From Helicobacteraceae bacterium (GTDB lineage Bacteria; Campylobacterota; Campylobacteria; Campylobacterales; Sulfurimonadaceae), in the NCBI GenBank assembly GCA_027859195.1, contig JAQIBF010000024.1, positions 1 through 39,253 on the forward strand: a stretch of 39,253 nucleotides of DNA, given 5' to 3'. The translations under genes were made by a program, and so were the position numbers. Shown piece by piece: positions 1 through 7,980 of this stretch; position 1 is the stretch's first letter, and the number at the start of each line of letters is the position of its first letter. Below the pieces are notes generated by a model that saw only the letters and a program-made list of their open reading frames with translations, was not told where the DNA came from and ran no database searches.

Positions 1-262
1 AAGATGGCGAAGCTCATCTTGCAGGTTCAAAGTATTAAAAGTTCCAGATTTGGTGTGAGTTGGGCAGAAGTAATCCCGAAGGCGTACATCGGTACGTCGA
101 GTGGTAAACTGAAGCGCAAATCGCGCCGAATAAGATGGCGAAGCTCATCTTACAGGTTCAAAGTATTAAAAGTTTCAGATTTGGTGTGAGTTGTGCCGGG
201 TGTGAACCCGAAGGCGTACATCGGTACGTCGAGAGGTGAACCCCGGTGCAAATCGCGCCGAA
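1..262. repeat. Tandem repeat, two copies of a 131-132 bp unit
   Basis: Copy 1 spans 1-131 and copy 2 spans 132-262. The first ~60 bases of each unit and the core GGCGTACATCGGTACGTCGAG (81-101 and 213-233) are nearly identical, with a one-base indel between them. The core forms a perfect hairpin, CGTAC-ATCG-GTACG, in both copies. The segments on either side of the core differ between copies but can pair in each: strongly in copy 2 (GTGCCGGG at 193-200 with CCCGGTGC at 242-249) and partly in copy 1 (62-71 with 108-117). No convincing reading frame runs through both copies. The left edge may continue outside the window. Function unknown. Confidence 0.8.
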
Positions 263-274
263 GCTGGAACTTTT

Positions 275-961
275 TTAGTCGATGAAGGTTACGACATCTT
301 TCATCGCTACACGGGCAGGCTGATACGTGTTGATCTTGGCATCCGTATCTTCATAACCGACAACAACACTGTAAAGCATAGAGTAGTTGTCCGGCACACC
401 CATCACTTTAGAGATGATTTTGCCATATTCAGTCGTAGAACCTTGAGGTACAGAAGCTAAGCCATATCCTTCTGCTGCCAACATAAGGCTTTGCATATAC
501 GCACCACAATCTATAAGTGGCCCTTGTGCACCGTTAATCAGCTCATTTTCAACATAAACAAAAAACACATTCTGCGCTCCGAACCAGCGGTAGTTGTCAA
601 ACCACATCTTCTGACGGCTTTCATAATCATGACGGTCGACTTCCATTAGCTTATAAAGCCCCGCTCCGGTAAGAATACGGCGCTTTTTGTACGGGTTGAT
701 CCAGTTAAGAGGATAATACTGTACATGCTGATCGACGTCACCGCCCGCTTCTATGTGTGCGATAATCGCATCGCCGATTTTTGTAAGCATCTCTGTATTA
801 CTGACTGAATAGACAGTCCACGGCTGCATATTTGCACCACTTGGTGTCATCGCAGCTGCTTCTAAAATCTTTTCAATTGTCTCTTTAGGAACTAATTTAT
901 TTAAAAACTTTCGCTTTGATGCACGCCCTTTAATAGCGTCAATCACATTCATAATTTCCAT
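275..961 (-). CDS. Nitroreductase-family FMN oxidoreductase
   Basis: About 228 residues of the nitroreductase fold: flavin enzymes that reduce nitro, quinone or enone substrates with NAD(P)H, usually as cytosolic dimers. The N-terminal segment has the family signature RASKRKF, where Arg/Ser residues contact FMN phosphate, followed by AAAMTPSGANMQPWTVYSV. The C-terminal part has the usual GYGLASVPQG stretch and a GVPDNYSMLYSVVVGY motif. An ATG at 976 is also in frame but has no ribosome site. The ATG at 961 has GGAG nine bases upstream, so I prefer it. The gene lies about 90 bases downstream of the transglutaminase gene on the same strand and could be read through from it. The substrate cannot be told from sequence. 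Confidence 0.85.
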   Translation of the reverse strand: MEIMNVIDAIKGRASKRKFLNKLVPKETIEKILEAAAMTPSGANMQPWTVYSVSNTEMLTKIGDAIIAHIEAGGDVDQHVQYYPLNWINPYKKRRILTGAGLYKLMEVDRHDYESRQKMWFDNYRWFGAQNVFFVYVENELINGAQGPLIDCGAYMQSLMLAAEGYGLASVPQGSTTEYGKIISKVMGVPDNYSMLYSVVVGYEDTDAKINTYQPARVAMKDVVTFID

Positions 962-1052
962 ATTGCTTAACTCCATCTTATAATAAGGGCGTATTTTACT
1001 GTAAGCCTACTTAGATAAGGGTAACTGCTTGACCATCATCCAAACTCATGGC

Positions 1053-3005
1053 TTATTTCATCTTTATACTGACTGTTTTCAACAGATCTTTTAATTTTTC
1101 TGTATCCTCTTCACTATATTTTTCTGCATATTTTATGATGTGATACACGCTGTCTATTTTATCCATAGCATCTCGGTCATACACACGTTTCAAGCGATTG
1201 AAAAAGTCATGCATACTCTCATTCGGTTCTTTAACAAAGCCCTCTTTTTTAGCCTTTTTAAAAAAAGGTGTCATTAGACATAAGAGTCGGTCTCTGCATC
1301 TCTGCGTATTGACAAACAGTGCCAAGACAACAGACAATGCAACAAATAACAATGTAAATAGCATGAACTTGACAAGGTAGATCGTATTGTTTAGTAAGTT
1401 ATGCAGTACTTCCATCTGCTTCACGCGACTGTACTCCAATATCCATGTCTCGATGACATACTTGACATACATAAAACGTAAATTGGTATAGCGTAAGAAT
1501 TTCTCCGTTTGACTCAGGTTACTGTTGTCAAGATTTTGCAGTGTGTCGGCAGCATAACGCTTAGCAAAACTTGTCGTCTCCACCCTCGTCCACCCTTGCG
1601 TGTTTAGATAGACCTCAACCCAGGCATGCGCGGAATATTCTCTCACAACGAGGTAGTTGTCCAAGGCATCATCTGTGTTGACCATAAACCCGGTGACTAC
1701 TCTGGTCGGAAGCTTGGCGACCCTTGCCATATAGGTAAAGGCGGCTGCGAAGTGGACACAATACCCCTTCTTGCTCTCTTGTAAAAAAGAGTCTATCGGT
1801 CTCTCTCTGTCGAATGGGTCCGGTTTTAGAGTGTAGACCAGGTTCAGTGACTGAAAGTAGTCCATAAGGTTGTTCAAGGTCTCCTTGTCACTCGAGGCTA
1901 TCAAACTCTTTGCAATCTCAGCACTTACCTTATCGCGATCTTCATTGACTTTAAGCGAAGCCTCTCTTATCTGAGTACTGAGGGGGGCATTCATTTTATA
2001 AGAGAGATAAGATCGCAGTGCATAGCGGTAGACTTTCTCTATCTTTTCATTACTCACAAGTGTGTAATCATCGAACAGGGTACTTTTTTCGGGTGCGTAG
2101 TCAGGGACATCAATGCTGTATAACCACTTTTCATTATGCGGGTACAGTGTAACCTTATACCCAACACTCTCGCTTAATCCAACCGCTCTATTCTTGGAGT
2201 TCAGAGGCTCTTTATCAAGGTTCTTTAACTGTCTGAACGAATCATTACTGTCGACATAGAGTGTCGTTCCCCGAAAGTACAGGTCTCTGCCTTGAGGCAA
2301 TTTTTCGTCAAAATAGACCTCCATAATAACCTGAGGTGATGGGACCATAAGCGCATCACTGCCTAAGGACATTTGCCCATTATGGCCGCTTCTTTTGACC
2401 AGCTCATCACGAAATCCATAGTCTGCTTTTTCAAAACTGATACGCGGAAATACCAGAAACAGAAGGGCCACCACCGGCAGAGAGTAAGCAAAGATGGAGA
2501 GCGATATCTTTAGAACATCATTGAGTGAATTGTTCATCTTGTGCCAGACAAAAAGCAGTAAAAAGATAAACAGTGTGAAGACCATGTAAAAGAGCATTAC
2601 AATGGAGTTGTGCAGGAAAAATGAGAGCATCAGCAGCATGGCCGGTGAGAAAGCAAGATAGAAGTTCAACTCCCCTTTCATACGCTGAAGCGTAACGGCA
2701 TAGATAAGCAGCGCATTCAAAAATGAAAGGTAGAGTGCGAACTTGCTGAACGATGAGAAGTTGAAGTCCGTGTAAAAAGAGCTTATGACCGACAGCAGCC
2801 CAAAAAACATCAAGCCATACTGAAGAGGTTTTGAGAGCTCTCGTTTAATGACAAGCACAATAAAGACGACAAGCAGGTAGACAAGCATCGGGAACTTAAG
2901 CCGCTCCAAATGGGGCAAAATCGACAAAAAGAGTGCAATATCTACAAGATGCAGACTCTTTGGCGGTGACTTAATACTGGGCAAGGTAGGTGAGAATCTC
3001 ATCAC
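1053..3005 (-). CDS. TgpA-like membrane transglutaminase-domain protein (DUF3488 type)
   Basis: A 650-residue membrane protein with several hydrophobic segments in residues 20-190, an extracytoplasmic region with a transglutaminase-like domain at about 390-490, another membrane segment near 540-565 and a cytosolic tail. Catalytic Cys416 (KKGYCVHFA) and His460 (YSAHAWVEV) are present. The third residue, normally Asp in a DPT motif, appears to be Glu475 (RVETTS). This architecture matches TgpA/DUF3488 proteins, which travel with MoxR and DUF58 genes. It is the last gene of that trio and overlaps the DUF58 gene by 35 bases. Its start is GTG 3005 or the adjacent ATG 3002. The role of such clusters, probably in envelope or protein-complex maintenance, is only broadly understood. 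Confidence 0.88.
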   Translation of the reverse strand: MMRFSPTLPSIKSPPKSLHLVDIALFLSILPHLERLKFPMLVYLLVVFIVLVIKRELSKPLQYGLMFFGLLSVISSFYTDFNFSSFSKFALYLSFLNALLIYAVTLQRMKGELNFYLAFSPAMLLMLSFFLHNSIVMLFYMVFTLFIFLLLFVWHKMNNSLNDVLKISLSIFAYSLPVVALLFLVFPRISFEKADYGFRDELVKRSGHNGQMSLGSDALMVPSPQVIMEVYFDEKLPQGRDLYFRGTTLYVDSNDSFRQLKNLDKEPLNSKNRAVGLSESVGYKVTLYPHNEKWLYSIDVPDYAPEKSTLFDDYTLVSNEKIEKVYRYALRSYLSYKMNAPLSTQIREASLKVNEDRDKVSAEIAKSLIASSDKETLNNLMDYFQSLNLVYTLKPDPFDRERPIDSFLQESKKGYCVHFAAAFTYMARVAKLPTRVVTGFMVNTDDALDNYLVVREYSAHAWVEVYLNTQGWTRVETTSFAKRYAADTLQNLDNSNLSQTEKFLRYTNLRFMYVKYVIETWILEYSRVKQMEVLHNLLNNTIYLVKFMLFTLLFVALSVVLALFVNTQRCRDRLLCLMTPFFKKAKKEGFVKEPNESMHDFFNRLKRVYDRDAMDKIDSVYHIIKYAEKYSEEDTEKLKDLLKTVSIKMK

Positions 3006-3864
3006 TGCTCATCTTTTTACTGTCTAATATTTTTTGTCCTATCAAAATGGTAAAGGCATAAGAACGCTGCTCACACTCTAAGACCCACAGGGCAAGTTGC
3101 GAAAGCCGCTGCTCGGTCTCAGACCCGCACGACACAAAATCGAAATGAAGCACCGCCACTTCATTGGTATGTGAAAAGACCTTGCTCATCAGCACTTCAC
3201 CCTTGGCTAAGGACGGCCAATAGATCTGAGAAAAACGGTCACTGTTCTCATAGCTCTTAATGCCTTCAAAGTCATCTTTATCTCCATACAGGGCATTGTT
3301 CTTGGCAATGAAGGTATCTATACTCTCACCTTTAGGTTCAGGATAGACCACAAAAGCCTTGTCGACATCGAAGACCTTGAAGAAACTCTGATGAGGCAGC
3401 GGAAAACCGCTGTCACACTCTACACTCTCCAGTTTCGCAGGACCTCTATGGTCATATCTATGGGAGAAGGTCAACACCTCAGGCCTGTTGGCCCGAATGA
3501 CCGGGCAGTGCTGTTTTTCGTCCAAGCTGATACAGGTAATATCATAGATGTCGCGCTTTGAAGAGGACAAAGAGAGTGTGTAAGCGCTTGTTCTGTTGGC
3601 AAACACTCTTTGTAGAGAGAGCAGTTCCACCTCCAAAGCACGAATGTTATTTCGTCCAAAGGCGTAACTGCTGATAGAGAAGGCAAAGGTGAAAAAAAGT
3701 GCCAGATAGACAATGTTATAATTGTGTATATAGGCCTGCATAAACAGTGCAACAAATATAAAGATAAGCAGATAGATATACTTTGTCGGTCTCTCGCTGC
3801 CTTTTCTAGCAATCTTGGCAAATGAGCGCGAGAATCTTTTTTGCAGCAGATTCAGTACTATCAC
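2971..3864 (-). CDS. DUF58-family membrane protein
   Basis: A 297-residue protein with two hydrophobic segments at about 28-70 and a soluble remainder. The DUF58 signature is the stretch EGIKSYENSDRFSQIYWPSL, the counterpart of the usual 'E(F)xGLRxYxPGDxxRxIxW' motif. It also ends like the von Willebrand-like fold of the family (ILIGQKILDS). It is short for the family, whose members usually run 300-450 residues. The start is a GTG inside the end of the MoxR gene, giving a 59-base overlap, and the 3' end overlaps the transglutaminase gene, so all three are probably translated together. Family knowledge links DUF58 proteins to MoxR chaperone ATPases; the biochemical role is not established. Confidence 0.85.
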   Translation of the reverse strand: MIVLNLLQKRFSRSFAKIARKGSERPTKYIYLLIFIFVALFMQAYIHNYNIVYLALFFTFAFSISSYAFGRNNIRALEVELLSLQRVFANRTSAYTLSLSSSKRDIYDITCISLDEKQHCPVIRANRPEVLTFSHRYDHRGPAKLESVECDSGFPLPHQSFFKVFDVDKAFVVYPEPKGESIDTFIAKNNALYGDKDDFEGIKSYENSDRFSQIYWPSLAKGEVLMSKVFSHTNEVAVLHFDFVSCGSETEQRLSQLALWVLECEQRSYAFTILIGQKILDSKKMSSDEILTYLAQY

Positions 3865-4720
3865 GGTTTGTTAACTCCAATCGATGTATTACAACAGGCT
3901 CTAAGACATTCGTGACGTCATTAGGCGTAACAAAGTCTCTGCCTCTTATGAGGGCATAGGCTTTTGAGAGCTGTAAAAGCGCTAAGGCCCCTCTAGTCGA
4001 CAGCCCGTATACAAACAGCCCCTGTTCACGGGTGACTTCGATAATACTCTGTATCAGGTCCAGGATCGCGTCACTGACATGAACCTTTTTACTTAACGCC
4101 AACAGATGCATCACCTCCTCTTTGGGAAAAGTTTTAAGTGCCTGCGCTCTGTTTAGATCGCCCTGCCGCAAGATCTCACGCTCCGATGCTCTGTCCGCGT
4201 ACCCCAGGGAGATCGTACAGACGAAACGGTCAAGCTGAGAGCTTGGCATTGTAAAGACACCCGACTCTTCATAAGGGTTTTTTGTGGCAATAACGAAAAA
4301 TGGTTCATCAAGAAGATAGGTCTCGTTCTCGACACTCACCTGATGTTCTGCCATCGCTTCCAACAGAGCACTCTGCGTCTTGGGCGTCGCACGGTTGATC
4401 TCATCGGCCAGCAGTATAGAGCTAAATATAGGCCCTTTTTTAAAGCGGAACTCACCGCTTTTGACATCAAAGTAGTTGACACCGATGATGTCTGCCGGCA
4501 GCAGGTCAGAAGTAAACTGAATACGCCCGAACTCCAAGCCGAGTACATGCGCAAGTGCCTTGGCCAAGGTCGTCTTGCCGACACCCGGCATATCTTCGAT
4601 GAGCAGGTGCCCGCCAGACAAAAATGCCGCCATCGCCAACTCGATCTTCTCGCGCTTGCCGATGACGACTTTTTCGATCTCATCGATGATAGTGTGGATC
4701 AGTATATGACTCTCTTTCAA
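3806..4720 (-). CDS. MoxR-family AAA+ ATPase
   Basis: A 304-residue AAA+ ATPase of the MoxR branch, thought to act as a chaperone assembling or activating partner proteins. The Walker A motif is DMPGVGKT (43-50), Walker B with the sensor loop is LLADEINRATPKTQ (103-116), and the sensor 1 region is FFVIATKNP followed by the MoxR-typical SQLDRF. The C-terminal lid domain (about 200-304) contains STRGALALLQ, another family hallmark. It is the first gene of the MoxR-DUF58-TgpA trio. A GAGAG-type ribosome site precedes the ATG. Neighbouring VWA-domain genes found in many MoxR clusters are absent here, so DUF58 and TgpA are the likely clients. Confidence 0.93.
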   Translation of the reverse strand: MKESHILIHTIIDEIEKVVIGKREKIELAMAAFLSGGHLLIEDMPGVGKTTLAKALAHVLGLEFGRIQFTSDLLPADIIGVNYFDVKSGEFRFKKGPIFSSILLADEINRATPKTQSALLEAMAEHQVSVENETYLLDEPFFVIATKNPYEESGVFTMPSSQLDRFVCTISLGYADRASEREILRQGDLNRAQALKTFPKEEVMHLLALSKKVHVSDAILDLIQSIIEVTREQGLFVYGLSTRGALALLQLSKAYALIRGRDFVTPNDVTNVLEPVVIHRLELTNRDSTESAAKKILALICQDC

Positions 4721-5064
4721 GCTTCTATCCCTATCTTTTTATATGGAAATAAGCATAACACAAAAGAGTTAAGGAGGCCACTGTATAAAGTAGCCTAAAG
4801 ATTCAATCAGCATCAGTTGGCGCATATTTGACGCACTCATTTTCATCAAAAACACTTCGTGTTTATGTTTAGAGGTGCCCTTTATGGAGAATAGAGCGTC
4901 ACTCTATACTTTTATTGTTCATAATCTGAATTGCTAATTGTTACCACCCTATTCTATCGCAGTCTAATCTATACTAGATTTACGTTATTTTTACATTGGA
5001 AGAGTAATCTATTGCTACAAATTCAGATATTTTAATTATGAATTGCTACTAAAAAAGGATTACT
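4721..5064. other. Intergenic region between divergent moxR-like and rhodanese genes
   Basis: An AT-rich 344-base stretch holding promoters for both directions. I see a short inverted repeat, AAACAC-TTC-GTGTTT (4850-4864), with no clear T-run. A ribosome site, AAAAAAGGATT, precedes the rhodanese start at 5065. No convincing gene or RNA was recognised. Confidence 0.5.
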
Positions 5065-5532
5065 ATGAACATCAAGTTTATCAACATTGCGCTAATCGCA
5101 GCGCTCTCTTCTGCAACGGTACTTTTTGCCGCACATCCGGAAACAGAAAAACTGTTAATTGAGGCAAAGAAAGAGGCGGGAGAGATGACGCCAAAGCAGC
5201 TTAAAGAAAAGATTGATAAAGAAGAAGCTGTCATCATTCTTGATGTTCGCGAAAGTGAGCAGAGAGCAGAGGGGCAGATCTATGCTGATGATATGTATGC
5301 GATCACTCGCGGTAATCTGGAGTTTGAGATCTTAAACCAGGTCAAAGACAAAGATGCCGTTATTGTCACCTATTGTCGCGGTGGAAGCCGTGGTGCACTC
5401 GCAGCACAGTCACTCAGACATCTTGGCTATAAAAATGCCACTAACCTGCAAGGCGGGTTAAAAGGGTGGGCTAAAGCGGGTTATCCCATAGAGACAGGAC
5501 TGGGAATAACAAAACTGACCGGTGACGAGTAA
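5065..5532 (+). CDS. Exported single-domain rhodanese (sulfurtransferase)
   Basis: A 155-residue protein with a signal peptide (MNIKF, hydrophobic core, cleavage likely after LFAA near residue 23) and one rhodanese domain. The active-site loop is CRGGSRG with Cys104, preceded by VIVTY and followed by the typical LGYKNATNLQGGLKGWAKAG. EAVIILDVRE is the first strand and conserved Asp-Val-Arg. Rhodaneses carry sulfane sulfur as a Cys persulfide; being exported, this one would act in the periplasm. It starts with a good ribosome site (AAAGGA). It stands alone before the ars operon, separated by two hairpins, and resembles the second exported rhodanese at 9122-9595 in plan though not closely in sequence. 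Confidence 0.9.
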   Translation: MNIKFINIALIAALSSATVLFAAHPETEKLLIEAKKEAGEMTPKQLKEKIDKEEAVIILDVRESEQRAEGQIYADDMYAITRGNLEFEILNQVKDKDAVIVTYCRGGSRGALAAQSLRHLGYKNATNLQGGLKGWAKAGYPIETGLGITKLTGDE

Positions 5533-5553
5533 GGTATATTCTACAAAATCAAA

Positions 5554-5607
5554 AAATAGCAACATCATCTTGTACTGCTATTTCCATCTGGGCTGCTTTA
5601 AGCAGCC
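5554..5607 (+). terminator. Two successive hairpins after the rhodanese gene
   Basis: AAATAGCA (5554-5561) pairs perfectly with TGCTATTT (5576-5583) across a 14-base loop. Immediately after it, GGCTGC and GCAGCC (5591-5607) form a second perfect stem with a five-base loop. Neither has a strong T-run, so they are candidate terminators or RNA-stability hairpins between the rhodanese gene and the ars promoter. Confidence 0.45.
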
Positions 5608-5704
5608 TGCCCTATTCAAATATAAAACTATTTGCACTACTATCTTTTAAATAAAACTGCCCGGCTAACAGCTCTCTTAATTTCTTTACTTGTAAAAAAT
5701 CATT

Positions 5705-5746
5705 ATATCAATATATCTTGATATTGTTATTGATTTGTGCTACAAT
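5705..5746 (+). promoter_or_regulatory. ars promoter overlapped by a palindromic ArsR operator
   Basis: The perfect inverted repeat ATATCAA-TATATC-TTGATAT covers 5705-5724, and a second, nested one, CAATAT...ATATTG, covers 5709-5726. The right half supplies a -35 box TTGATA (5718-5723), followed after exactly 17 bases by a -10 box TACAAT (5741-5746). The ArsR start codon lies 19 bases further on. A repressor bound to this palindrome would block RNA polymerase, matching the known autoregulation of ArsR-family genes. That ArsR binds here is inference. Confidence 0.75.
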
Positions 5747-5765
5747 ACATCCTAAGGAGTTAGAT

Positions 5766-6089
5766 ATGGAAGTCTTTTTAAAAAGTGTTTCTGCACTAAG
5801 TGATGAAACACGCGTGCTCTTACTGCGCTTTATCGATACGTACGGCGAGTCGTGCGTCTGCGATCTACAAGCCTCTTTGAGTATGATCCAATCGCGGCTT
5901 TCACGTCATCTCAAGATCTTGAAAGAGGCAGGTTTTTTGCGCGTAGAGCGTAAAGGAACCTGGGCCTACTACTCTATAAGAAGTCCGCTTGACCGCTTTC
6001 GAAGTGAAGCCTTGGCAGAAATTCGATGCATGCCCATTGAACTTCCGCCGCTGAAAAAACTATCAGAAACAGGGGAATGTAAACTATGA
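5766..6089 (+). CDS. arsR: ArsR/SmtB-family arsenite-responsive repressor
   Basis: A 107-residue winged-helix regulator. The DNA-recognition part reads SMIQSRLSRHLKILKEAGFL, followed by the wing RVERKGTWAYYSI. The metalloid site typical of ArsR is the CVCDLQ motif with Cys30 and Cys32, just before the recognition helix. I start it at the ATG of 5766, which has AAGGAG seven bases upstream; an upstream in-frame start at 5718 would lie inside the promoter and is rejected. Its stop overlaps the arsC start (ATGA), so the two are coupled. It probably represses the whole 5766-9595 operon and is released by arsenite or antimonite binding. Confidence 0.93.
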   Translation: MEVFLKSVSALSDETRVLLLRFIDTYGESCVCDLQASLSMIQSRLSRHLKILKEAGFLRVERKGTWAYYSIRSPLDRFRSEALAEIRCMPIELPPLKKLSETGECKL

Positions 6090-6505
6090 GTCAGAAAAAA
6101 CAGGTACTAATTCTTTGTACGGGAAACAGCTGTCGTTCAATTATGGCTGAAGCCTTGATCAATGCGAAGTTTGGCGATTGTGTCGAAGCGCAAAGTTCAG
6201 GAGTCAAAGCAAGCGGTACAGTAAACCCTAATGCGCAAGCACTCTTAGAGTCCAAAGGCCAGTGGAGAGAGAGATACCACTCAAAAGTCATTGAGACAGT
6301 TTTAGATACGCCCTTTGATCTTATCATCACAGTCTGTGACCATGCCAAAGAGAGCTGTCCTGTATTTCCTAAAGCGGTCAAGACAATACACGTCGGTTTT
6401 GACGACCCTAGCGGTATGGCGGTAGAAGAGTATGAAAAGACCTATGATCTTATTGAGAAAGAGCTCTTGCCTATTGTAGACAGAGAACTCTGCCAGTCGG
6501 CATAA
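6086..6505 (+). CDS. arsC: Arsenate reductase, low-molecular-weight phosphatase family (thioredoxin-coupled type)
   Basis: A 139-residue cytosolic enzyme reducing arsenate to arsenite. The phosphatase P-loop is CTGNSCRS with Cys11 and Arg17. The redox relay pair characteristic of thioredoxin-linked ArsC is Cys84 and Cys91 (VCDHAKESCP). The catalytic acid Asp107 sits in FDDPSG. These three cysteines distinguish it from plain tyrosine phosphatases. Length matches the family. The start overlaps the arsR stop by four bases. Two thioredoxin-like genes downstream in the same operon could supply electrons, though at least one of those is exported. Confidence 0.93.
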   Translation: MSQKKQVLILCTGNSCRSIMAEALINAKFGDCVEAQSSGVKASGTVNPNAQALLESKGQWRERYHSKVIETVLDTPFDLIITVCDHAKESCPVFPKAVKTIHVGFDDPSGMAVEEYEKTYDLIEKELLPIVDRELCQSA

Positions 6506-6524
6506 AAATTGAAAGGCTAATAAG

Positions 6525-7469
6525 ATGTGGCAAAATAGCGTCGACTATCTCACCTATGACCTCTTCCATTTAGAAGGTCATCTGGGTGAAGCTATCAACT
6601 TTTTTATCTATGACACCGTCAAGATATGGTTTCTACTGCTCACCATTATCTTTGCCGTCTCATTTTTACGGACGTGGTTTAACACAGAATATGTCAGAGC
6701 CCATCTGCAAGGTAAACCTGCTCTTTACGGTCACGCCGCGGCAGCTGCCTTTGGCATCATCACCCCCTTCTGCTCCTGCAGTGCCATTCCGCTTTTTTTA
6801 GGTTTTATCCAGGCGCGGATACCGCTCGGAGTGACCTTTAGCTATCTCATCTCTGCACCGATGAACAATGAGATCGCCATCGCCATGCTTTTTGGACTTT
6901 TCGGCTGGAAAGTGACAGCCATCTACATCGGGTTTGGACTTTTGGTCGCCATTATCGGCGGTTGGGTAATAGGCAGACTTAATCTGGACAAAGAGATATT
7001 AATGGATGTCAAACCCATTGAGACACAACTGCAAGCCAACCTTGTAAAACAATCTTTTAAAGAGCGTTCAAAAGAGGCCTGGGACTACACCTTCGACATC
7101 TTTAAAAAGATCTATCTTTATGTCCTGGTAGGTGTCGGTGTCGGCGCGTGGATACATGGATATATCCCAACAGACTTTATTGCACAGTATACGGGAGAAG
7201 GAAACCCTTTCGCCGTGATCATCGCTGTGATCATGGGAATCCCGATGTATTCCAACGCTGCAGGCGTTATGCCTTTAGTAGAAGTACTAACAGGTAAAGG
7301 TATGCTTTTGGGGACGGCTTTGAGTTTTATGATGGCCGTGACCGCACTCAGTCTGCCGGAGGCCTTGATCTTAAAAAAGATCATCTCATTGAAGCTCATA
7401 GGGATCTTCTTTGCCATCGTCGGCAGCGGAATCATCGCTATAGGTTATCTCTTTAACTTTATTTTATAA
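6525..7469 (+). CDS. arsP: Permease of the ArsP/YraQ (DUF318) family
   Basis: A 314-residue inner-membrane permease with about eight hydrophobic segments split into two halves by a charged loop near residues 160-195. The family hallmark GIITPFCSCSAIPLFLGF (Cys83, Cys85) lies in the first half, followed by APMNNEIAIAMLFGLFGW; the matching half carries GIPMYSNAAGVMPLVE. Members named ArsP export methylated or aromatic organoarsenicals in Campylobacter, and others are found next to thioredoxin-like genes, as here. It lies 19 bases after arsC with GAAAGG as ribosome site. Because the canonical ArsB/Acr3 pump is absent from the window, this may be the operon's only exporter. The arsenical specificity is inferred from context. 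Confidence 0.85.
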   Translation: MWQNSVDYLTYDLFHLEGHLGEAINFFIYDTVKIWFLLLTIIFAVSFLRTWFNTEYVRAHLQGKPALYGHAAAAAFGIITPFCSCSAIPLFLGFIQARIPLGVTFSYLISAPMNNEIAIAMLFGLFGWKVTAIYIGFGLLVAIIGGWVIGRLNLDKEILMDVKPIETQLQANLVKQSFKERSKEAWDYTFDIFKKIYLYVLVGVGVGAWIHGYIPTDFIAQYTGEGNPFAVIIAVIMGIPMYSNAAGVMPLVEVLTGKGMLLGTALSFMMAVTALSLPEALILKKIISLKLIGIFFAIVGSGIIAIGYLFNFIL

Positions 7470-7480
7470 AAGGACTATAT

Positions 7481-7744
7481 ATGTTTAAAATCAACACCAT
7501 GAAAAACGGCATCAGTGCCACGCTCACAGGCTTTAAAAAAGAAGACATCACGGCTAAGATCGAGGCGTGTCAAGAGGGTTCATGCGAATGCGCCTGTGAC
7601 CCTGAAGTGATGAAAAAGATCGAGAATATTGAGATCTCAGGCAGTGACAATGAGACACATATCACCGTCACAGGAAACATTGATGCAGACACTATTGCAC
7701 CGATGATGCAAGAGTGTCTTTTGAACAATAACAAGGAGAAATAA
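7481..7744 (+). CDS. Small cysteine-cluster protein in ars operon
   Basis: An 87-residue, probably cytosolic protein with no signal peptide or membrane segment and no family I recognise. Four cysteines cluster within ten residues (Cys30, 35, 37, 39, in CQEGSCECACD), with a fifth near the C-terminus (QECLL). The rest alternates strand-like and helix-like segments (ISATLTGFKKEDI; HITVTGNIDADTI). A ribosome site AAAAGGA precedes the ATG, and its stop overlaps the next start in TAATG, so it is coupled to the thioredoxin-like gene. The cluster could bind arsenite or another thiophilic metal and hand it to the permease or thioredoxin; that is only a guess from position. Confidence 0.8.
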   Translation: MFKINTMKNGISATLTGFKKEDITAKIEACQEGSCECACDPEVMKKIENIEISGSDNETHITVTGNIDADTIAPMMQECLLNNNKEK

Positions 7745-7977
7745 TGAAAATAGAAGTACTCGGAACAGGTTGTGCCAAATGTATAACCCTGGAAAATGTT
7801 GTGAAACAGGCCATTGCAAAAAGCGGTAAATTTGTGCAGCTTGAAAAGGTCGACGATATCATGAAGATCATGGAGTATCAAGTGGTTAGCACACCGGGGC
7901 TTGTTATCGACGGCAAGGTTGTCAGTACCGGAAAAGTGTTGAGTGTCGATGAAGTCCTGGCCTATATTAACGGCTAG
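7744..7977 (+). CDS. Small thioredoxin-like (redox-active disulfide) protein
   Basis: A 77-residue mini-thioredoxin of the kind commonly found beside DUF318/ArsP permeases. The N-terminus KIEVLGTGCAKC carries the active CxxC (Cys10, Cys13), and VVSTPGLVIDGKVVSTGKV holds the conserved cis-proline and closing strands. No signal peptide is seen, so it is cytosolic. It overlaps the preceding gene by one base and is followed three bases later by the CcdA-like gene. It probably supplies thiol electrons to the permease or to ArsC. Confidence 0.9.
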   Translation: MKIEVLGTGCAKCITLENVVKQAIAKSGKFVQLEKVDDIMKIMEYQVVSTPGLVIDGKVVSTGKVLSVDEVLAYING

Positions 7978-7980
7978 TCT

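Noticed and set aside
4-189. 61-codon frame across the tandem repeat
   Set aside because: It does not stay open in an equivalent frame through both copies, has no ribosome site, and the repeat itself explains its length.
4850-4864. Hairpin AAACAC-TTC-GTGTTT as a terminator
   Set aside because: It lies between divergent genes, where no terminator is expected, and has no T-run.
5718-5765. Upstream in-frame start for ArsR
   Set aside because: It would lie in the -35/-10 region of the promoter; 5766 has a strong ribosome site.
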